A stretch of 64,000 bases of DNA from Exiguobacterium sp. s193 (GCF_018618755.1 NZ_JACSMR010000010.1:62001-126000), one strand, 5' to 3'. Shown: positions 26,830 through 35,804, numbered from the stretch's first letter. The notes: a model not told the origin generated them from the sequence alone. Numbers and translations: made by a program.

Positions 26830-27692
26830 TTGGAATCGCCATGTCGACGTATGAAAATGAAGCCATCATCCATGAAACGATTACTTCGCTCAAGCTCCAA
26901 CAAGCAGCATTCCGGTGCGTCATCGCTGACGATGGTTCGACTGACGGCACCGTCGCCTTGATGCGCCAGATGACGGAAGGTGATGAACGGTTCGAAGTCG
27001 TCGCCCTCCCACATGGTGAGCGCGGCATCGCCCGAAAAACAGCCATCGACCGTTTGAAGGCGTTGAACGTCTCGTATCTCTATGTCATCGATTCCGATAT
27101 GGTCCTCGCAGATGGTCTACTGAAAAGTTGCCTGCTCTATCTCGAGGCCCACCCGTCCATCGGAGCCCTGATCATTCCGGAACAGGCTTACAGTGACTAT
27201 TCGAACTATTTCAGTCAGGTCAAAGTATTTGAACGTAACCTTTTTAACGTACCGGACGACCGAATTGATGCCAACTCGATTGAGGCAGCCCGTTTTTGGC
27301 GACTTGCCGCCTATGTTCAGTCAGGTGAAATCGATCCGACCCAAATCAGCTTCGAAGAGACACAACCGACAATCCGTTACCTCGAACAAGGCGGGGAAAT
27401 CCGCCGGGCGACGTTCACCCACGTCCGACACAACGAAAAACAGGTCGAACTCGCCGACCTGCTGAAGAAAAAACGCTATTATTTTGACGTCATGCCGACG
27501 ACACTCGCAAGTGAAGACGGCGGCTTTTTAAAAGCCCTCAAACGCTGGTACTTCTTCCGTCCGGTTCTCTATCATCCGACAAATATGAAGAAGTACGTCA
27601 CGCATCCGAAGTTGACGGCTGGTGTGATCTACATGTATGTCCGCCTCAGCTTAATCGGCGTCAGTTCCCTTCTCTTCAAACGGGCTTCATGA
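26826..27692 (+). CDS. glycosyltransferase family 2
   Basis: 288 residues. GT-A fold motifs: IAMSTYENEAIIHETI, VIADDGSTDGT and the metal-binding SDMVLADG (DXD as D-S-D). Ends with a hydrophobic C-terminal stretch (LTAGVIYMYVRLSLIGVSSLLF) that may attach it to the membrane. Coupled to the GT4 gene by a 4-bp overlap. Its 3' end overlaps the convergent pseudo-receiver gene by 17 bp. Confidence 0.85.
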   Translation: MIGIAMSTYENEAIIHETITSLKLQQAAFRCVIADDGSTDGTVALMRQMTEGDERFEVVALPHGERGIARKTAIDRLKALNVSYLYVIDSDMVLADGLLKSCLLYLEAHPSIGALIIPEQAYSDYSNYFSQVKVFERNLFNVPDDRIDANSIEAARFWRLAAYVQSGEIDPTQISFEETQPTIRYLEQGGEIRRATFTHVRHNEKQVELADLLKKKRYYFDVMPTTLASEDGGFLKALKRWYFFRPVLYHPTNMKKYVTHPKLTAGVIYMYVRLSLIGVSSLLFKRAS

Positions 27693-28290
27693 TCATTTTC
27701 GTGACCGACTGATACAAGATATACGTCCCGAATTGCGTCGGAAATTCAAGCCGGCGCAATCCATCTTTTTCTTCGTCACTCGGTGCATTTTTGTCTGCAA
27801 GATTAAGTTCACGCTGACCGATGATCGTCCCATCTTCAAAGAACAAGCAATACGGGCGGTTCGAGTTCAGCAAGACTTCATTAAAAGCCGTCGAAATGAT
27901 TGTTTTACGTGACTTCAGCTCAACGACTTCTGCCCCAATTTTCTCAAGAATCCCTAAAATCGTCGCATCAACCCTCAAAGGTTTCGTCATCAAACGACTG
28001 ATGTTACCCGAGTTGACCGCTGCGAGCAACGTATGGATTTGGACATAATCCGTCAAGACGACTTGGCGGATGACCGGATACTCGAGCGTCACCTGCTTCA
28101 AAAGTTCGACACCGTCCATTTTCGGTAAACGCAGTTCCGTGATCACGACATCGATGTCGTATTGTTCCAGCAAGTCCAGTGCTTCTTCCGCTGATCCTGC
28201 TTCCATGACGGCTTGCTGATGTGCAAGCAACTTTCGTTGTAAAATTTTCCGAGTCGGCTCATGTGGATCTACCAATAAATAAAGTGCCAT
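27676..28290 (-). CDS. stand-alone receiver-domain protein with Glu at the phosphosite
   Basis: 204 residues from ATG 28290. Residues 1-115 are a clear receiver domain: ALYLLVD (Asp8), VVITELRLPKMDG, VVLTDY (Thr80) and LMTKPLR (Lys103). The phosphoacceptor Asp is replaced by Glu52, and the second acidic residue after Asp8 is Pro9. Glu at this position often mimics the phosphorylated state, so it may be always on. Residues 116-204 are an unrecognised domain, without a helix-turn-helix. Divergent from manC with 41 bp between starts. Confidence 0.8.
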   Translation of the reverse strand: MALYLLVDPHEPTRKILQRKLLAHQQAVMEAGSAEEALDLLEQYDIDVVITELRLPKMDGVELLKQVTLEYPVIRQVVLTDYVQIHTLLAAVNSGNISRLMTKPLRVDATILGILEKIGAEVVELKSRKTIISTAFNEVLLNSNRPYCLFFEDGTIIGQRELNLADKNAPSDEEKDGLRRLEFPTQFGTYILYQSVTKMIMKPV

Positions 28291-28331
28291 GTATAAATAC
28301 CCCCATTTTTTTATCGAAAGGATGGATGACA

Positions 28332-29666
28332 ATGTATATTCTCTTATTATCTGGTGGTTCGGGAAAACGGCTGTGGCCGCTTTCGAATGATTTAAGCTCG
28401 AAACAATTTTTACGAATTTTAGAAGATAACCAAGGACAAAAACAATCGATGATGGAACGTGTGTTTCTTCAATTACAGGAGGTCGGTTTATCCGAACGGA
28501 CGGTCATCACAACGACAGAAGCACAGCTCGATGCAATCGAACATCAGCTTGGTCAGGATGTCGCCGTCATCTGTGAACCTTCGCGCCGCGATACGTTCCC
28601 CGCTATCATGCTCGCGACAAGCTACTTGGCGGAAATCGTCGATCCGACGGAAACGATCGTCATCATGCCTGTCGACCCGTACGTCGATACCTCATTCTTC
28701 GAGACGTTCACAGCACTCGACGAAGCCGTCCATGCCCATCCGGAGGCGTTACATTTGATGGGGGTCGAACCGCTGCATCCGACGCCGAAATATGGCTACA
28801 TCATACCGGAGACGGGAGACAAGATGGCACGCGTCAAAAAGTTCCAAGAAAAACCGACGACGGCTGTTGCGGAACAGTTGATTCAAGAAGGTGCCCTTTG
28901 GAACTGCGGTGTTTTCGCCTGCCAACTCAGTTTCCTGATGAAGCAATTGACTGCGCAAGATGTCCCGACCGCATACCGTGACCTCCTTGCCTCCTACGAT
29001 GCTTTGGAGAAAACCTCATTTGACTATGCGATCGTCGAAAAAACGGAATCGATTTATGTCCATCGCTATGAAGGCTACTGGAAGGACCTCGGAACGTGGA
29101 ACACGTTGACGGAAGAAATGCCAAGTGTTCTTCATGGCAATGCACGAATCTTGAAGTCGAAGAACACCCATATCGTCAACGAACTTCAAATTCCGGTGCT
29201 CGGTATCGGCTTAGAGGATCTCGTCGTATCGGTCAGCCCGGACGGCGTTCTCGTCTCTTCAAAAGACGAGACCCCGCACTTAAAAGAATACCTTGTCGAC
29301 CAAGACCTTCCTCCTCAATTCGAGTGGAAACGTTGGGGTTACGCGACAATTTTGCATCAACAATTACTTGATGACGGACGCTACGCCGTTACACGTCGTC
29401 TGCACATCAAGGCGGACCAAATGATCAGTCACCATTACCATGAACATACAGATTCGACATGGAGCATCCTTAAAGGACGGGCCGAAGCCATCATCGATGG
29501 GGAACAGCAACTCCTCGGACCGACGTCTGTCGTCCACATTCCGCAAGGTGTCCCGCATACGTTAAAGACACTCGACGATTTGATCATGATTGAAGTCAAA
29601 TACTCCGTCGATTGGACGGAAGAAGATAACTATCCTCTACCCATTTCGTTACGTTCTAAAGGATAA
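28332..29666 (+). CDS. manC: mannose-1-phosphate guanylyltransferase (ManC type, with C-terminal cupin)
   Basis: 444 residues. Makes GDP-mannose from mannose-1-phosphate and GTP. Nucleotidyltransferase domain at residues 1-270: LLLSGGSGKRLWPLSN, KQFLRIL, VIMPVDPYVD and KFQEKP. The C-terminal third is a cupin: HHYHEHTDSTWSILKG and HIPQGVPHTLKTL, the phosphomannose isomerase type II part of bifunctional enzymes. ATG 28332 follows GAAAGGATGGATGACA; the longer frame from 28221 overlaps the divergent gene. Supplies activated mannose to the locus. Confidence 0.88.
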   Translation: MYILLLSGGSGKRLWPLSNDLSSKQFLRILEDNQGQKQSMMERVFLQLQEVGLSERTVITTTEAQLDAIEHQLGQDVAVICEPSRRDTFPAIMLATSYLAEIVDPTETIVIMPVDPYVDTSFFETFTALDEAVHAHPEALHLMGVEPLHPTPKYGYIIPETGDKMARVKKFQEKPTTAVAEQLIQEGALWNCGVFACQLSFLMKQLTAQDVPTAYRDLLASYDALEKTSFDYAIVEKTESIYVHRYEGYWKDLGTWNTLTEEMPSVLHGNARILKSKNTHIVNELQIPVLGIGLEDLVVSVSPDGVLVSSKDETPHLKEYLVDQDLPPQFEWKRWGYATILHQQLLDDGRYAVTRRLHIKADQMISHHYHEHTDSTWSILKGRAEAIIDGEQQLLGPTSVVHIPQGVPHTLKTLDDLIMIEVKYSVDWTEEDNYPLPISLRSKG

Positions 29667-29691
29667 CCTTTCTTTTCGCTTCATAATAATT

Positions 29692-29737
29692 AAGTGTAAA
29701 CTCCCTCGTATTGACGGAAGTTTACACTTTTTTTTGA
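29692..29737 (+). terminator. rho-independent terminator
   Basis: AAGTGTAAACT/AGTTTACACTT stem with a strong T run behind manC. Confidence 0.85.
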
Positions 29738-29752
29738 TTGCCCAGTCTTCAG

Positions 29753-30706
29753 TCAGCGCGGAAACACTTCGCTCGTCACGAATTCGACCTCCCCGGTGAT
29801 GAAAAAGTCACCACTCGCCCGCGGAATAAAAAAATGTTCTCCTTTTTTGATTATCCGGCTCGTTTCATCCTGACGAACGACGGCTTCCCCATCGACAACG
29901 GACAGTAAACGAAACACTTCGTGATTTTTAAGGAGATAATCCGCCCCCGTCACGTGATGGCGGATGATTGTAAAACAGGGCGCTTCAAGCAGTGTCGTCT
30001 TGATTCCCGAAGGCATGACTTCCTCCACCGGCTCAAAAATCGCCGGTTCGTCCGGTATCGTCGTGACAGCAATCGCTTTTTCGAGATGCAGTTCCCTTGG
30101 ATTTCCCTGTTCGTCCAACCGATCGTAATCGTATAACCGATACGTCCGGTCACTCATCTGTTGAATCTCGAGTAAGACAATTCCCGGTCCGAGCGCATGG
30201 ATCGTTCCGCTCGGGATATAAAGAAAATCACCACGGCGCACTGGAATGTGGCGTAAACAGTTATCCCAGTCCTTCTCTTTCGCACATTGCTTCAGTTCTT
30301 CCTGGCATGTCAACGTGTGCCCGAGAATGACTTCCGCCCCTTCATCCGCTTCAAGGACGTACCAGCATTCACTCTTTCCATACGGTTCATTTTCAAGACG
30401 TCTTGCCTCTTCGTCATTCGGATGGACTTGAATCGATAAGTAAGAGGAAGAATCCAGCAACTTCACATGTAAAGGAAACGAATCGAGTGCATAGGAGCCA
30501 AATAAATCAAGCCGTTGTGATGCCCACAACACATCAAGCGTTTGTCCACGATTCGGTCCTTCGGTCAGACGTGTCAATCCACTAGGATGTGCAGAAACAG
30601 CCCAGCATTCTCCGATTTTACCCGTAGGCAAATCGAATTGAAACAACTCCTCGAGACGACGACCACCCCAAATACGTTCTTTGAATACCGGTTCTAATTT
30701 ATACAT
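29753..30706 (-). CDS. manA: mannose-6-phosphate isomerase, class I
   Basis: 317 residues, the usual short Firmicutes ManA length. Interconverts fructose-6-phosphate and mannose-6-phosphate using zinc. Seen: IWGGRRLEELF, IGECWAVSAHPSG, the metal-site motif LSIQVHPNDEEAR, GKSECWYVLEADEGAE and IPSGTIHALGPGI. The start MYKLEPVF at 30706 fits the family, but its ribosome binding site is poor (AGG touches the ATG); the frame continues to 30763. Convergent with manC, so both ends of the GDP-mannose route sit here; the phosphomannomutase is elsewhere. Confidence 0.9.
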   Translation of the reverse strand: MYKLEPVFKERIWGGRRLEELFQFDLPTGKIGECWAVSAHPSGLTRLTEGPNRGQTLDVLWASQRLDLFGSYALDSFPLHVKLLDSSSYLSIQVHPNDEEARRLENEPYGKSECWYVLEADEGAEVILGHTLTCQEELKQCAKEKDWDNCLRHIPVRRGDFLYIPSGTIHALGPGIVLLEIQQMSDRTYRLYDYDRLDEQGNPRELHLEKAIAVTTIPDEPAIFEPVEEVMPSGIKTTLLEAPCFTIIRHHVTGADYLLKNHEVFRLLSVVDGEAVVRQDETSRIIKKGEHFFIPRASGDFFITGEVEFVTSEVFPR

Positions 30707-30869
30707 CCTAGTAGCGAACTCTTCTGTAGGGAAAGGAGAGACGCCGCACCTCCATTTCTTCAATTCGTTACCTTTCTTTACCCATTTATATACAATTTAC
30801 AACAAAAATTCTCTATGTTGATTGCAACTTCTTAATGTCTATCTCATCCGCGTCTTATGGCATCCTAAA

Positions 30870-30914
30870 CTAAAAAACGCCGGTGATCGATTCAGGATCA
30901 CCGGCGTTTCCTAT
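30870..30914 (-). terminator. terminator of the peroxiredoxin-like gene
   Basis: AACGCCGGTGATC/GATCACCGGCGTT perfect stem, about 30 bp past the stop. Confidence 0.8.
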
Positions 30915-30943
30915 GTGCATCAAGCTGACTCTGTCTGACGTTT

Positions 30944-31579
30944 TTAAAGTTTTGAGATGATCGTCAACGGATCGACACGTTTCGTGTAATCGGACGGAAC
31001 ATCGGCAAATGAAATTTCACCTGACGGCTGGATGATGAACGTTGCTGGTTTCGGTAACTGCCAGTCTTCGTTTCCGTTGTGTCCAGCGACGTCAAGACCG
31101 GATGCTTTGTAGATTTCAATCAAATAATCCGGCATCTCGAACACGAGATCAAATTGACTAGCAACGATATTGTCGACGTCACTGAGGACGGCGAACTCCA
31201 AGTCATTTTTTTCTTGTGTCGAAAGCGAATGATCGGGTGTCTCCGGACTGATCGCGACGAGTGTCGCCCCTTTTTCCTGAATCTTCGCCAGTTCACGTTG
31301 GTACGCACGAAGCTCCAAGTTACAGTATGGGCACCAGCCGCCGCGGTAGAACGTGACGATGACGGGACCTTGTGTAAGTAAATCTGCTAAAGCGACGGAT
31401 GTTCCTGCCGCGTTCGGTAGCGTAAAGCGTGGCGCCTCGTCACCGACGGTTAACCCTTTTGCTCCGTTCGATGCTGCGAGTTCTTCTGTTGCCTGCGTCA
31501 TCAGCCGCTGCTTTTCAGCCGGCGCTTTCTGACGGAACTGTTCCTGATAGGCTTGAATCTCTTCTAATAATGTAGACAT
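30944..31579 (-). CDS. peroxiredoxin-like protein (AhpC/TSA family)
   Basis: 211 residues. An N-terminal helical stretch (MSTLLEEIQAYQEQFRQ), then a thioredoxin-fold domain with VTFYRGGWCPYCNLELRAYQ, where CPYC replaces the usual single peroxidatic Cys motif. Also LVAISPETPDHS and FAVLSDVDN. This is the peroxiredoxin-like branch with a CXXC site. Likely reduces peroxides or disulfides in the cytosol; exact substrate unknown. Own terminator, single gene. Confidence 0.82.
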   Translation of the reverse strand: MSTLLEEIQAYQEQFRQKAPAEKQRLMTQATEELAASNGAKGLTVGDEAPRFTLPNAAGTSVALADLLTQGPVIVTFYRGGWCPYCNLELRAYQRELAKIQEKGATLVAISPETPDHSLSTQEKNDLEFAVLSDVDNIVASQFDLVFEMPDYLIEIYKASGLDVAGHNGNEDWQLPKPATFIIQPSGEISFADVPSDYTKRVDPLTIISKL

Positions 31580-31643
31580 GACAATCCCTCCCTGTTGTGT
31601 TTCCTAGCATAACAGGGCGTCTGACAAATGACTGAGATTTTGC

Positions 31644-32687
31644 TCACTCCGACTTCTTTCGGAAGCGTTTGACGAATCCCATCAAACTTTCCGGTGTCAG
31701 TTCAATTTTGTTTTCATAGGCATATTTCGTTCCGTAACCAAGTGCGAGCGTCGCCGTCGAGGCGATTCCTGCTCCGAAGACAGCCCCGTATCCGGGTACC
31801 ATCTTTGCCAGTTGACGAAACGCCGTTTTTCCTGAATTACCGACAATCGTCACGACAAGCAATTCTTTTGCGCTCTCTTTCGATAAATTGCGTTCGTATA
31901 AGTTCGACAGCTTCAGCATCAAGCCGATTTGAATCGACGTCAAAGGGATGATGTCCGCGCCCGGGAACGGGACCGCACCAATCGCTCCCGCTGCTGTCCC
32001 GGCCCCGACAATCCAGTTGTTGGCGATTTTCCCCCGTAACGAAGGATCGATTTCGCGGACAAATAGATTATCCTTATCGAACTTTTTTAAGATGTCGAGC
32101 ACCTCACGCCGCAGCCGGTCGATATTTGTTCCGTCCTTCGCTGATACAGGGACAAGGGTCGGTCCCGGTAACTTCGATTCGATGTGCCGGGTGACGGTCT
32201 CTAAGTCATTTGTCGCGTCAATTTTTGTCACGACGATGAGGATGTTTTTGTTATGAGCATAAATCTTATTAAAGTTTTTTGTTTCCGTCTCCGATAAGAC
32301 GGTCCCCGCCGCATTCAAGAAATACAAAATGACGTCAGCACTCTCATAAAATTGCCATGTCGTATCCGAATTTAAGCTGTTCGCATCATTGAGTCCCGGC
32401 GTATCGACGAAGATGACTTTATCTTCCGGGTGCTGCCGGATTTGATCGATGCGTGTCGTTTCTCCCGGTTGTGCCCCGACTGTCGCGACGTCACGCCCGA
32501 GGATCGCGTTTAATGTCGACGATTTACCAGCATTGACGTCTCCAATCAGGGCGACGGTCACCTCTTGATTAAGCGACTGGTTAAAATCGCGCCGTTCTGC
32601 TTCAAACGACTGATCAAATACTTCCTCAAGCTTTGATTTCCGTTTCTGTTCATTCGTCTCAAGTCCTTCACCGAAAAAATCATCCAT
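31644..32687 (-). CDS. GTPase with C-terminal DUF697-like membrane-associating domain
   Basis: 347 residues. G1 GDVNAGKSSTLNAILG at about 50-65, switch T in PGETTR, G3 VDTPGLND, G4 VVTKID and G5 VPVSAKDG. Residues 225-320 contain glycine-rich hydrophobic stretches (WIVGAGTAAGAIGAVPFPGAD), as in YcjF/DUF697-type proteins. This resembles small dynamin/Era-like GTPases acting at membranes. No partner gene is adjacent; function unknown. Confidence 0.8.
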   Translation of the reverse strand: MDDFFGEGLETNEQKRKSKLEEVFDQSFEAERRDFNQSLNQEVTVALIGDVNAGKSSTLNAILGRDVATVGAQPGETTRIDQIRQHPEDKVIFVDTPGLNDANSLNSDTTWQFYESADVILYFLNAAGTVLSETETKNFNKIYAHNKNILIVVTKIDATNDLETVTRHIESKLPGPTLVPVSAKDGTNIDRLRREVLDILKKFDKDNLFVREIDPSLRGKIANNWIVGAGTAAGAIGAVPFPGADIIPLTSIQIGLMLKLSNLYERNLSKESAKELLVVTIVGNSGKTAFRQLAKMVPGYGAVFGAGIASTATLALGYGTKYAYENKIELTPESLMGFVKRFRKKSE

Positions 32688-32811
32688 CGTTACCCCTCCT
32701 GAAAATATGTGCTGTCAGTCTTTTCCCGTTCTTGATTGAAATCACCCCCAAAAAACGATAAGCTTAATGATGGATAATGTTTCCAATACATAAAGAAAAG
32801 AAGCTTCATCT

Positions 32812-33417
32812 ATGAAAAACTGGATGTACATACCACTTGCCGCATTAATTTTGATGGGATGTAGCCAAAATCACGATCAAATCGAATCCGCCACGAAAAA
32901 AGCACCTGTCACCCATCCTGCTTCTACTTTCACACTCGCTCCCCTGTCCGTTACAGAAGGGGAAGAAAAATTCGCGGCACTTGCCAACCAACAGATTGGT
33001 GCCGTTCAGTTAAAAGGAACATTAACGACGACCCACTGGCTAAAAGGTGTCGAATATCTCCCGAACAAACAAGAACATGTCCTCTTCTCGATGGAACTTG
33101 AACCGAAAAAGTACGATACCGCAATCCGGTTTTCCCAGTCGTTCTCGGACAATCTGATTAAATTTGGAATTGACGTCGGTGATACGGTACTTTTCGGTGA
33201 CGATACGTTTACGCATCTCGACGATTACATCGTCCGTGGTGCCGACTTCCGCTCAAAAACGGCTACGGCGACCCCTTATAATCTTTTGATGGTTTATCAT
33301 CTGTCGAAAAATGAAGAAATACGTGGATTTAATTTAAATGAAATCACGCGTCCCGCTGACGTGCCACTCAAAAAAGGAGAGCGGATTTTCGGAATCGTAT
33401 TATCCAATCAAAAGTAA
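32812..33417 (+). CDS. putative lipoprotein, first of a tandem pair
   Basis: 201 residues. Lipoprotein signal peptide with lipobox LMGC, so acylated at Cys17 or close to it. The body shares a pattern with the next gene: GEEKFAALANQQIGAVQLKG, LKGVEYLPNKQEHVLFSME and LKKGERIFGIVLS. No family recognised. Probably a duplication product anchored on the outside of the membrane. Confidence 0.7.
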   Translation: MKNWMYIPLAALILMGCSQNHDQIESATKKAPVTHPASTFTLAPLSVTEGEEKFAALANQQIGAVQLKGTLTTTHWLKGVEYLPNKQEHVLFSMELEPKKYDTAIRFSQSFSDNLIKFGIDVGDTVLFGDDTFTHLDDYIVRGADFRSKTATATPYNLLMVYHLSKNEEIRGFNLNEITRPADVPLKKGERIFGIVLSNQK

Positions 33418-33462
33418 AATCTGACGTTCCTACAATATTCTTAAGAAATGATGTGTTACTGC

Positions 33463-34023
33463 ATGAAGAAGTTTGGTATTGCTTGCTTATTCGCCACTCT
33501 ATTACTGAGTGGCTGTCTCTCACCTGAAAACGATCGCCTGACTGTGACACCGATTGGAATAAAAGCTGGTGAAGAAGCCTTTGCGCAAATCAACGGTCAA
33601 GACATCGCCGCTTTTCATTTGGAAGGTAAACTAAACAAAACCTATTTATTAAAAGGAGTCGAGTACCTCCCACACCATAAGGAACGGACGCTCTTTTCAA
33701 TGGAAATCAATCCAAAGACATACGATTCGACGCTTCGCGTCCTCCAATCCTCATCTGCGAAATACATTCACTTCGGTGCAAACCTCGAGGGTACCAGTAT
33801 GCGGGGGCATGACGTCTTAAAGCGAAAGCCGGACGCCTTTAGTTCAGAACATCTGAATGATGAAATTACACTCAGTCATTACCATGTTTTATTGCTGCGT
33901 AAGTTGTCGGTCAATAATGAATTGCGTACTTATTCGATTAAAGATATACATGGTCCGGGAGATATCGATGTAAAAAAAGGGGAACAGATTTTTGCGCTTG
34001 TTTTATCCCCCCTCGACACATGA
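33463..34023 (+). CDS. putative lipoprotein, second of a tandem pair
   Basis: 186 residues from ATG 33463 (MKKFGIACLFATLLLSGC), with the lipobox LLSGC; ATG 33448 is an alternative. Shares with its neighbour GEEAFAQINGQDIAAFHLEG, LKGVEYLPHHKERTLFSME, a later LLLRKLSVNNELRTYSI, and VKKGEQIFALVLS. Starts 45 bp after the first copy and is likely co-transcribed. Function unknown. Confidence 0.7.
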   Translation: MKKFGIACLFATLLLSGCLSPENDRLTVTPIGIKAGEEAFAQINGQDIAAFHLEGKLNKTYLLKGVEYLPHHKERTLFSMEINPKTYDSTLRVLQSSSAKYIHFGANLEGTSMRGHDVLKRKPDAFSSEHLNDEITLSHYHVLLLRKLSVNNELRTYSIKDIHGPGDIDVKKGEQIFALVLSPLDT

Positions 34024-34040
34024 CGTACATCAGCAAAATA

Positions 34041-34076
34041 AAATGGGACTGACCTATGCGCCAGCCCCATTTTTTA
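34041..34076 (+). terminator. rho-independent terminator
   Basis: AAAATGGG-CTG/CAG-CCCATTTT stem with a T run after the lipoprotein pair. Confidence 0.7.
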
Positions 34077-34553
34077 AATTTCACTTCTCCGCTCGAGTAA
34101 CACGGTATCCCGCCAGACACCAGCCAAGTGTCCAATCCGTTCCCTACGACCAACTTCACGGAAGTCGAATCGCTTGTGGAGTTTGAGACTGGCGGTGTTT
34201 TCCGGAAAGATTTGCGAGTGCAGCGTCCAGATGCCCGCTGCTTCACTCGACGTAATGAGCGCCTGCATCAATGCCGTCCCGACTCCTTTTCCCCGTACGT
34301 CTTCATCAATATACAAACTGACTTCGGCAACACCAGCATAGGCCGGAATCGATGAAAACGGACTGATGGCGACCCAACCGAGTAGCCGTCCCGCCTCCTC
34401 CGCAACAATCCGGCTGTGTACGTGATGATGGGTATTCCAGTAGTCAAACGGCGGTACTTCCGTTCGGAACGTCGCATTCTGCGTCTCGATCCCCTGTTGG
34501 TAAATCCGTCCGACTTCCGGATAATCTGCTGCGGTCATTGCCCGTAACTTCAT
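34074..34553 (-). CDS. GNAT N-acetyltransferase, phosphinothricin acetyltransferase-like
   Basis: 159 residues. The whole pattern fits the PPT-acetyltransferase (Pat/YwnH) branch: IYQQGIETQNATFRTEVP, GWVAISPFSS, VSLYIDEDVRGKGVGTALM (acetyl-CoA loop RGKGVG), HSQIFPENTASLKLHKRFDF and GVWRDTVLLERR. Family members acetylate phosphinothricin, methionine sulfoximine or similar small amines using acetyl-CoA. Natural substrate here unknown. Confidence 0.85.
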   Translation of the reverse strand: MKLRAMTAADYPEVGRIYQQGIETQNATFRTEVPPFDYWNTHHHVHSRIVAEEAGRLLGWVAISPFSSIPAYAGVAEVSLYIDEDVRGKGVGTALMQALITSSEAAGIWTLHSQIFPENTASLKLHKRFDFREVGRRERIGHLAGVWRDTVLLERRSEI

Positions 34554-34616
34554 GACACTCTGCTCCTTTTCTAGTCTTTTATCGCCTCACCGTCACACAA
34601 TCTTGACCTATTTTCG

Positions 34617-35318
34617 TCAGCGGACTCGTTCCGTCGTCCGCAACAGATCAAGTAACTGTTCGAGCCGTTCAATGGTGTAGGTCGGCGTCAATTCATCAGG
34701 ATCCGTTTCCTGACTTGGATTGAACCAACATGTGTCAATTCCAGCTGAAATGCCGCCTTGGATATCTGCAGTCAGGGAGTCGCCGATGAGCAGTGTCTGG
34801 TCCGGACGGAATGCCGGAATCCGGTCGAATACATACGTAAAGAAGGCACGCATCGGTTTTTGATAGCCCGTGTCTTCCGAAACAAAAATCTGGTCGAAGT
34901 ACGGCAACAGTCCTGAACCAGCAAGTCGCGCATGTTGTGTCCGCGAGACACCGTTCGTCACGACGTAGAGCCGGTAATGTCCTTTTAACTGCCCGACCAA
35001 TTCATGTGCCCCGTCAATCAAATCCGTTCCCTGACCGAGATATGTCCGGTAACGCTCATCCATCTGTTTCCCGTCGACCACCCGTCCCTGCTCTGCAAAA
35101 AACGTCACGAAACGTTCCGAGATGACTGCGTCTCGCGTCACTTCCCCCCGTTCGAGGGCTGCCCATAAAGCTTTGTTAATGGACCGGTACCGGGTTTCAC
35201 GTTCTTCCGTCCATTCGAGCTGTTCGTCCGCGAATAGTTTTCGCAGTGCCCAGCGTTCCGTTGCGTCAAAATCTAGTAAGGTATGGTCGATATCAAAGAG
35301 TAATGTTGTATAGCTCAT
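34617..35318 (-). CDS. HAD-superfamily hydrolase, YjjG type
   Basis: 233 residues. HAD motif 1 LLFDIDHTLLDFD, motif 2 VVTNG (Thr), Lys in DTGYQKPM, motif 4 LLIGDSLTADIQGG. Four-helix cap at residues 17-95. This matches the YjjG family, which dephosphorylates nucleoside 5'-monophosphates including non-canonical ones. It begins 3 bp after the upstream YdcZ-like gene and is probably in the same operon. Confidence 0.88.
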   Translation of the reverse strand: MSYTTLLFDIDHTLLDFDATERWALRKLFADEQLEWTEERETRYRSINKALWAALERGEVTRDAVISERFVTFFAEQGRVVDGKQMDERYRTYLGQGTDLIDGAHELVGQLKGHYRLYVVTNGVSRTQHARLAGSGLLPYFDQIFVSEDTGYQKPMRAFFTYVFDRIPAFRPDQTLLIGDSLTADIQGGISAGIDTCWFNPSQETDPDELTPTYTIERLEQLLDLLRTTERVR

Positions 35319-35321
35319 CCG

Positions 35322-35792
35322 TCATGCTCCTTTTCGTAAGATCCGTTTTTCTGTCAGCTTCCCGCCGAGTTGGAACAAAAGCACCCCGCCGCCAATCAAG
35401 AGAACGCCGACTGCCTTCGTCCATGTGAAGGCGACCTGTTCGAGACCGAACCACCCGAGCGTGTCCCACAGCAGGGCAAAGAGGATTTGTGAGACCATGA
35501 CGATCGAGATCGCGTAGCTCGGTCCGAGTTGCTGGACGCCTTGCGTCACAGACAGGACGACGCCGACACCAATGATGCCGCTGAACCAAAACCACGGCTG
35601 CATACCGGTCAGAGAAAAAAGTGCCGTCCCTTCAACGAGCAATCCAATCGTCAGTGAAGCGAGAAAGCCAAGTCCAAGGACTAACGTCGTCGTTGCACAG
35701 GCTCCGACCCGTTCTTTGACTTTGGCGTTAAAGGTGTTTTGAATACAGACGAGCATCCCGCCAAATAAGGCGAGTAAAATCCCAAGTGTCAT
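35322..35792 (-). CDS. YdcZ/DUF606 family membrane transporter
   Basis: 156 residues, five hydrophobic segments, beginning ILLALFGGMLVCIQNTFNAK. DUF606 (YdcZ) proteins are half-size relatives of the drug/metabolite transporter superfamily and often occur in pairs. A second, clearly similar copy lies at 36486-36911, with a Crp/Fnr-type regulator between them. Start ATG 35792 follows AGGAGG. Substrate unknown. Confidence 0.8.
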   Translation of the reverse strand: MTLGILLALFGGMLVCIQNTFNAKVKERVGACATTTLVLGLGFLASLTIGLLVEGTALFSLTGMQPWFWFSGIIGVGVVLSVTQGVQQLGPSYAISIVMVSQILFALLWDTLGWFGLEQVAFTWTKAVGVLLIGGGVLLFQLGGKLTEKRILRKGA

Positions 35793-35804
35793 CGTGCCTG
35801 CCTC

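Noticed and set aside
30707-30943. Possible riboswitch upstream of manA
   Set aside because: The purine-rich leader does not contain the conserved core of any riboswitch I can recognise.
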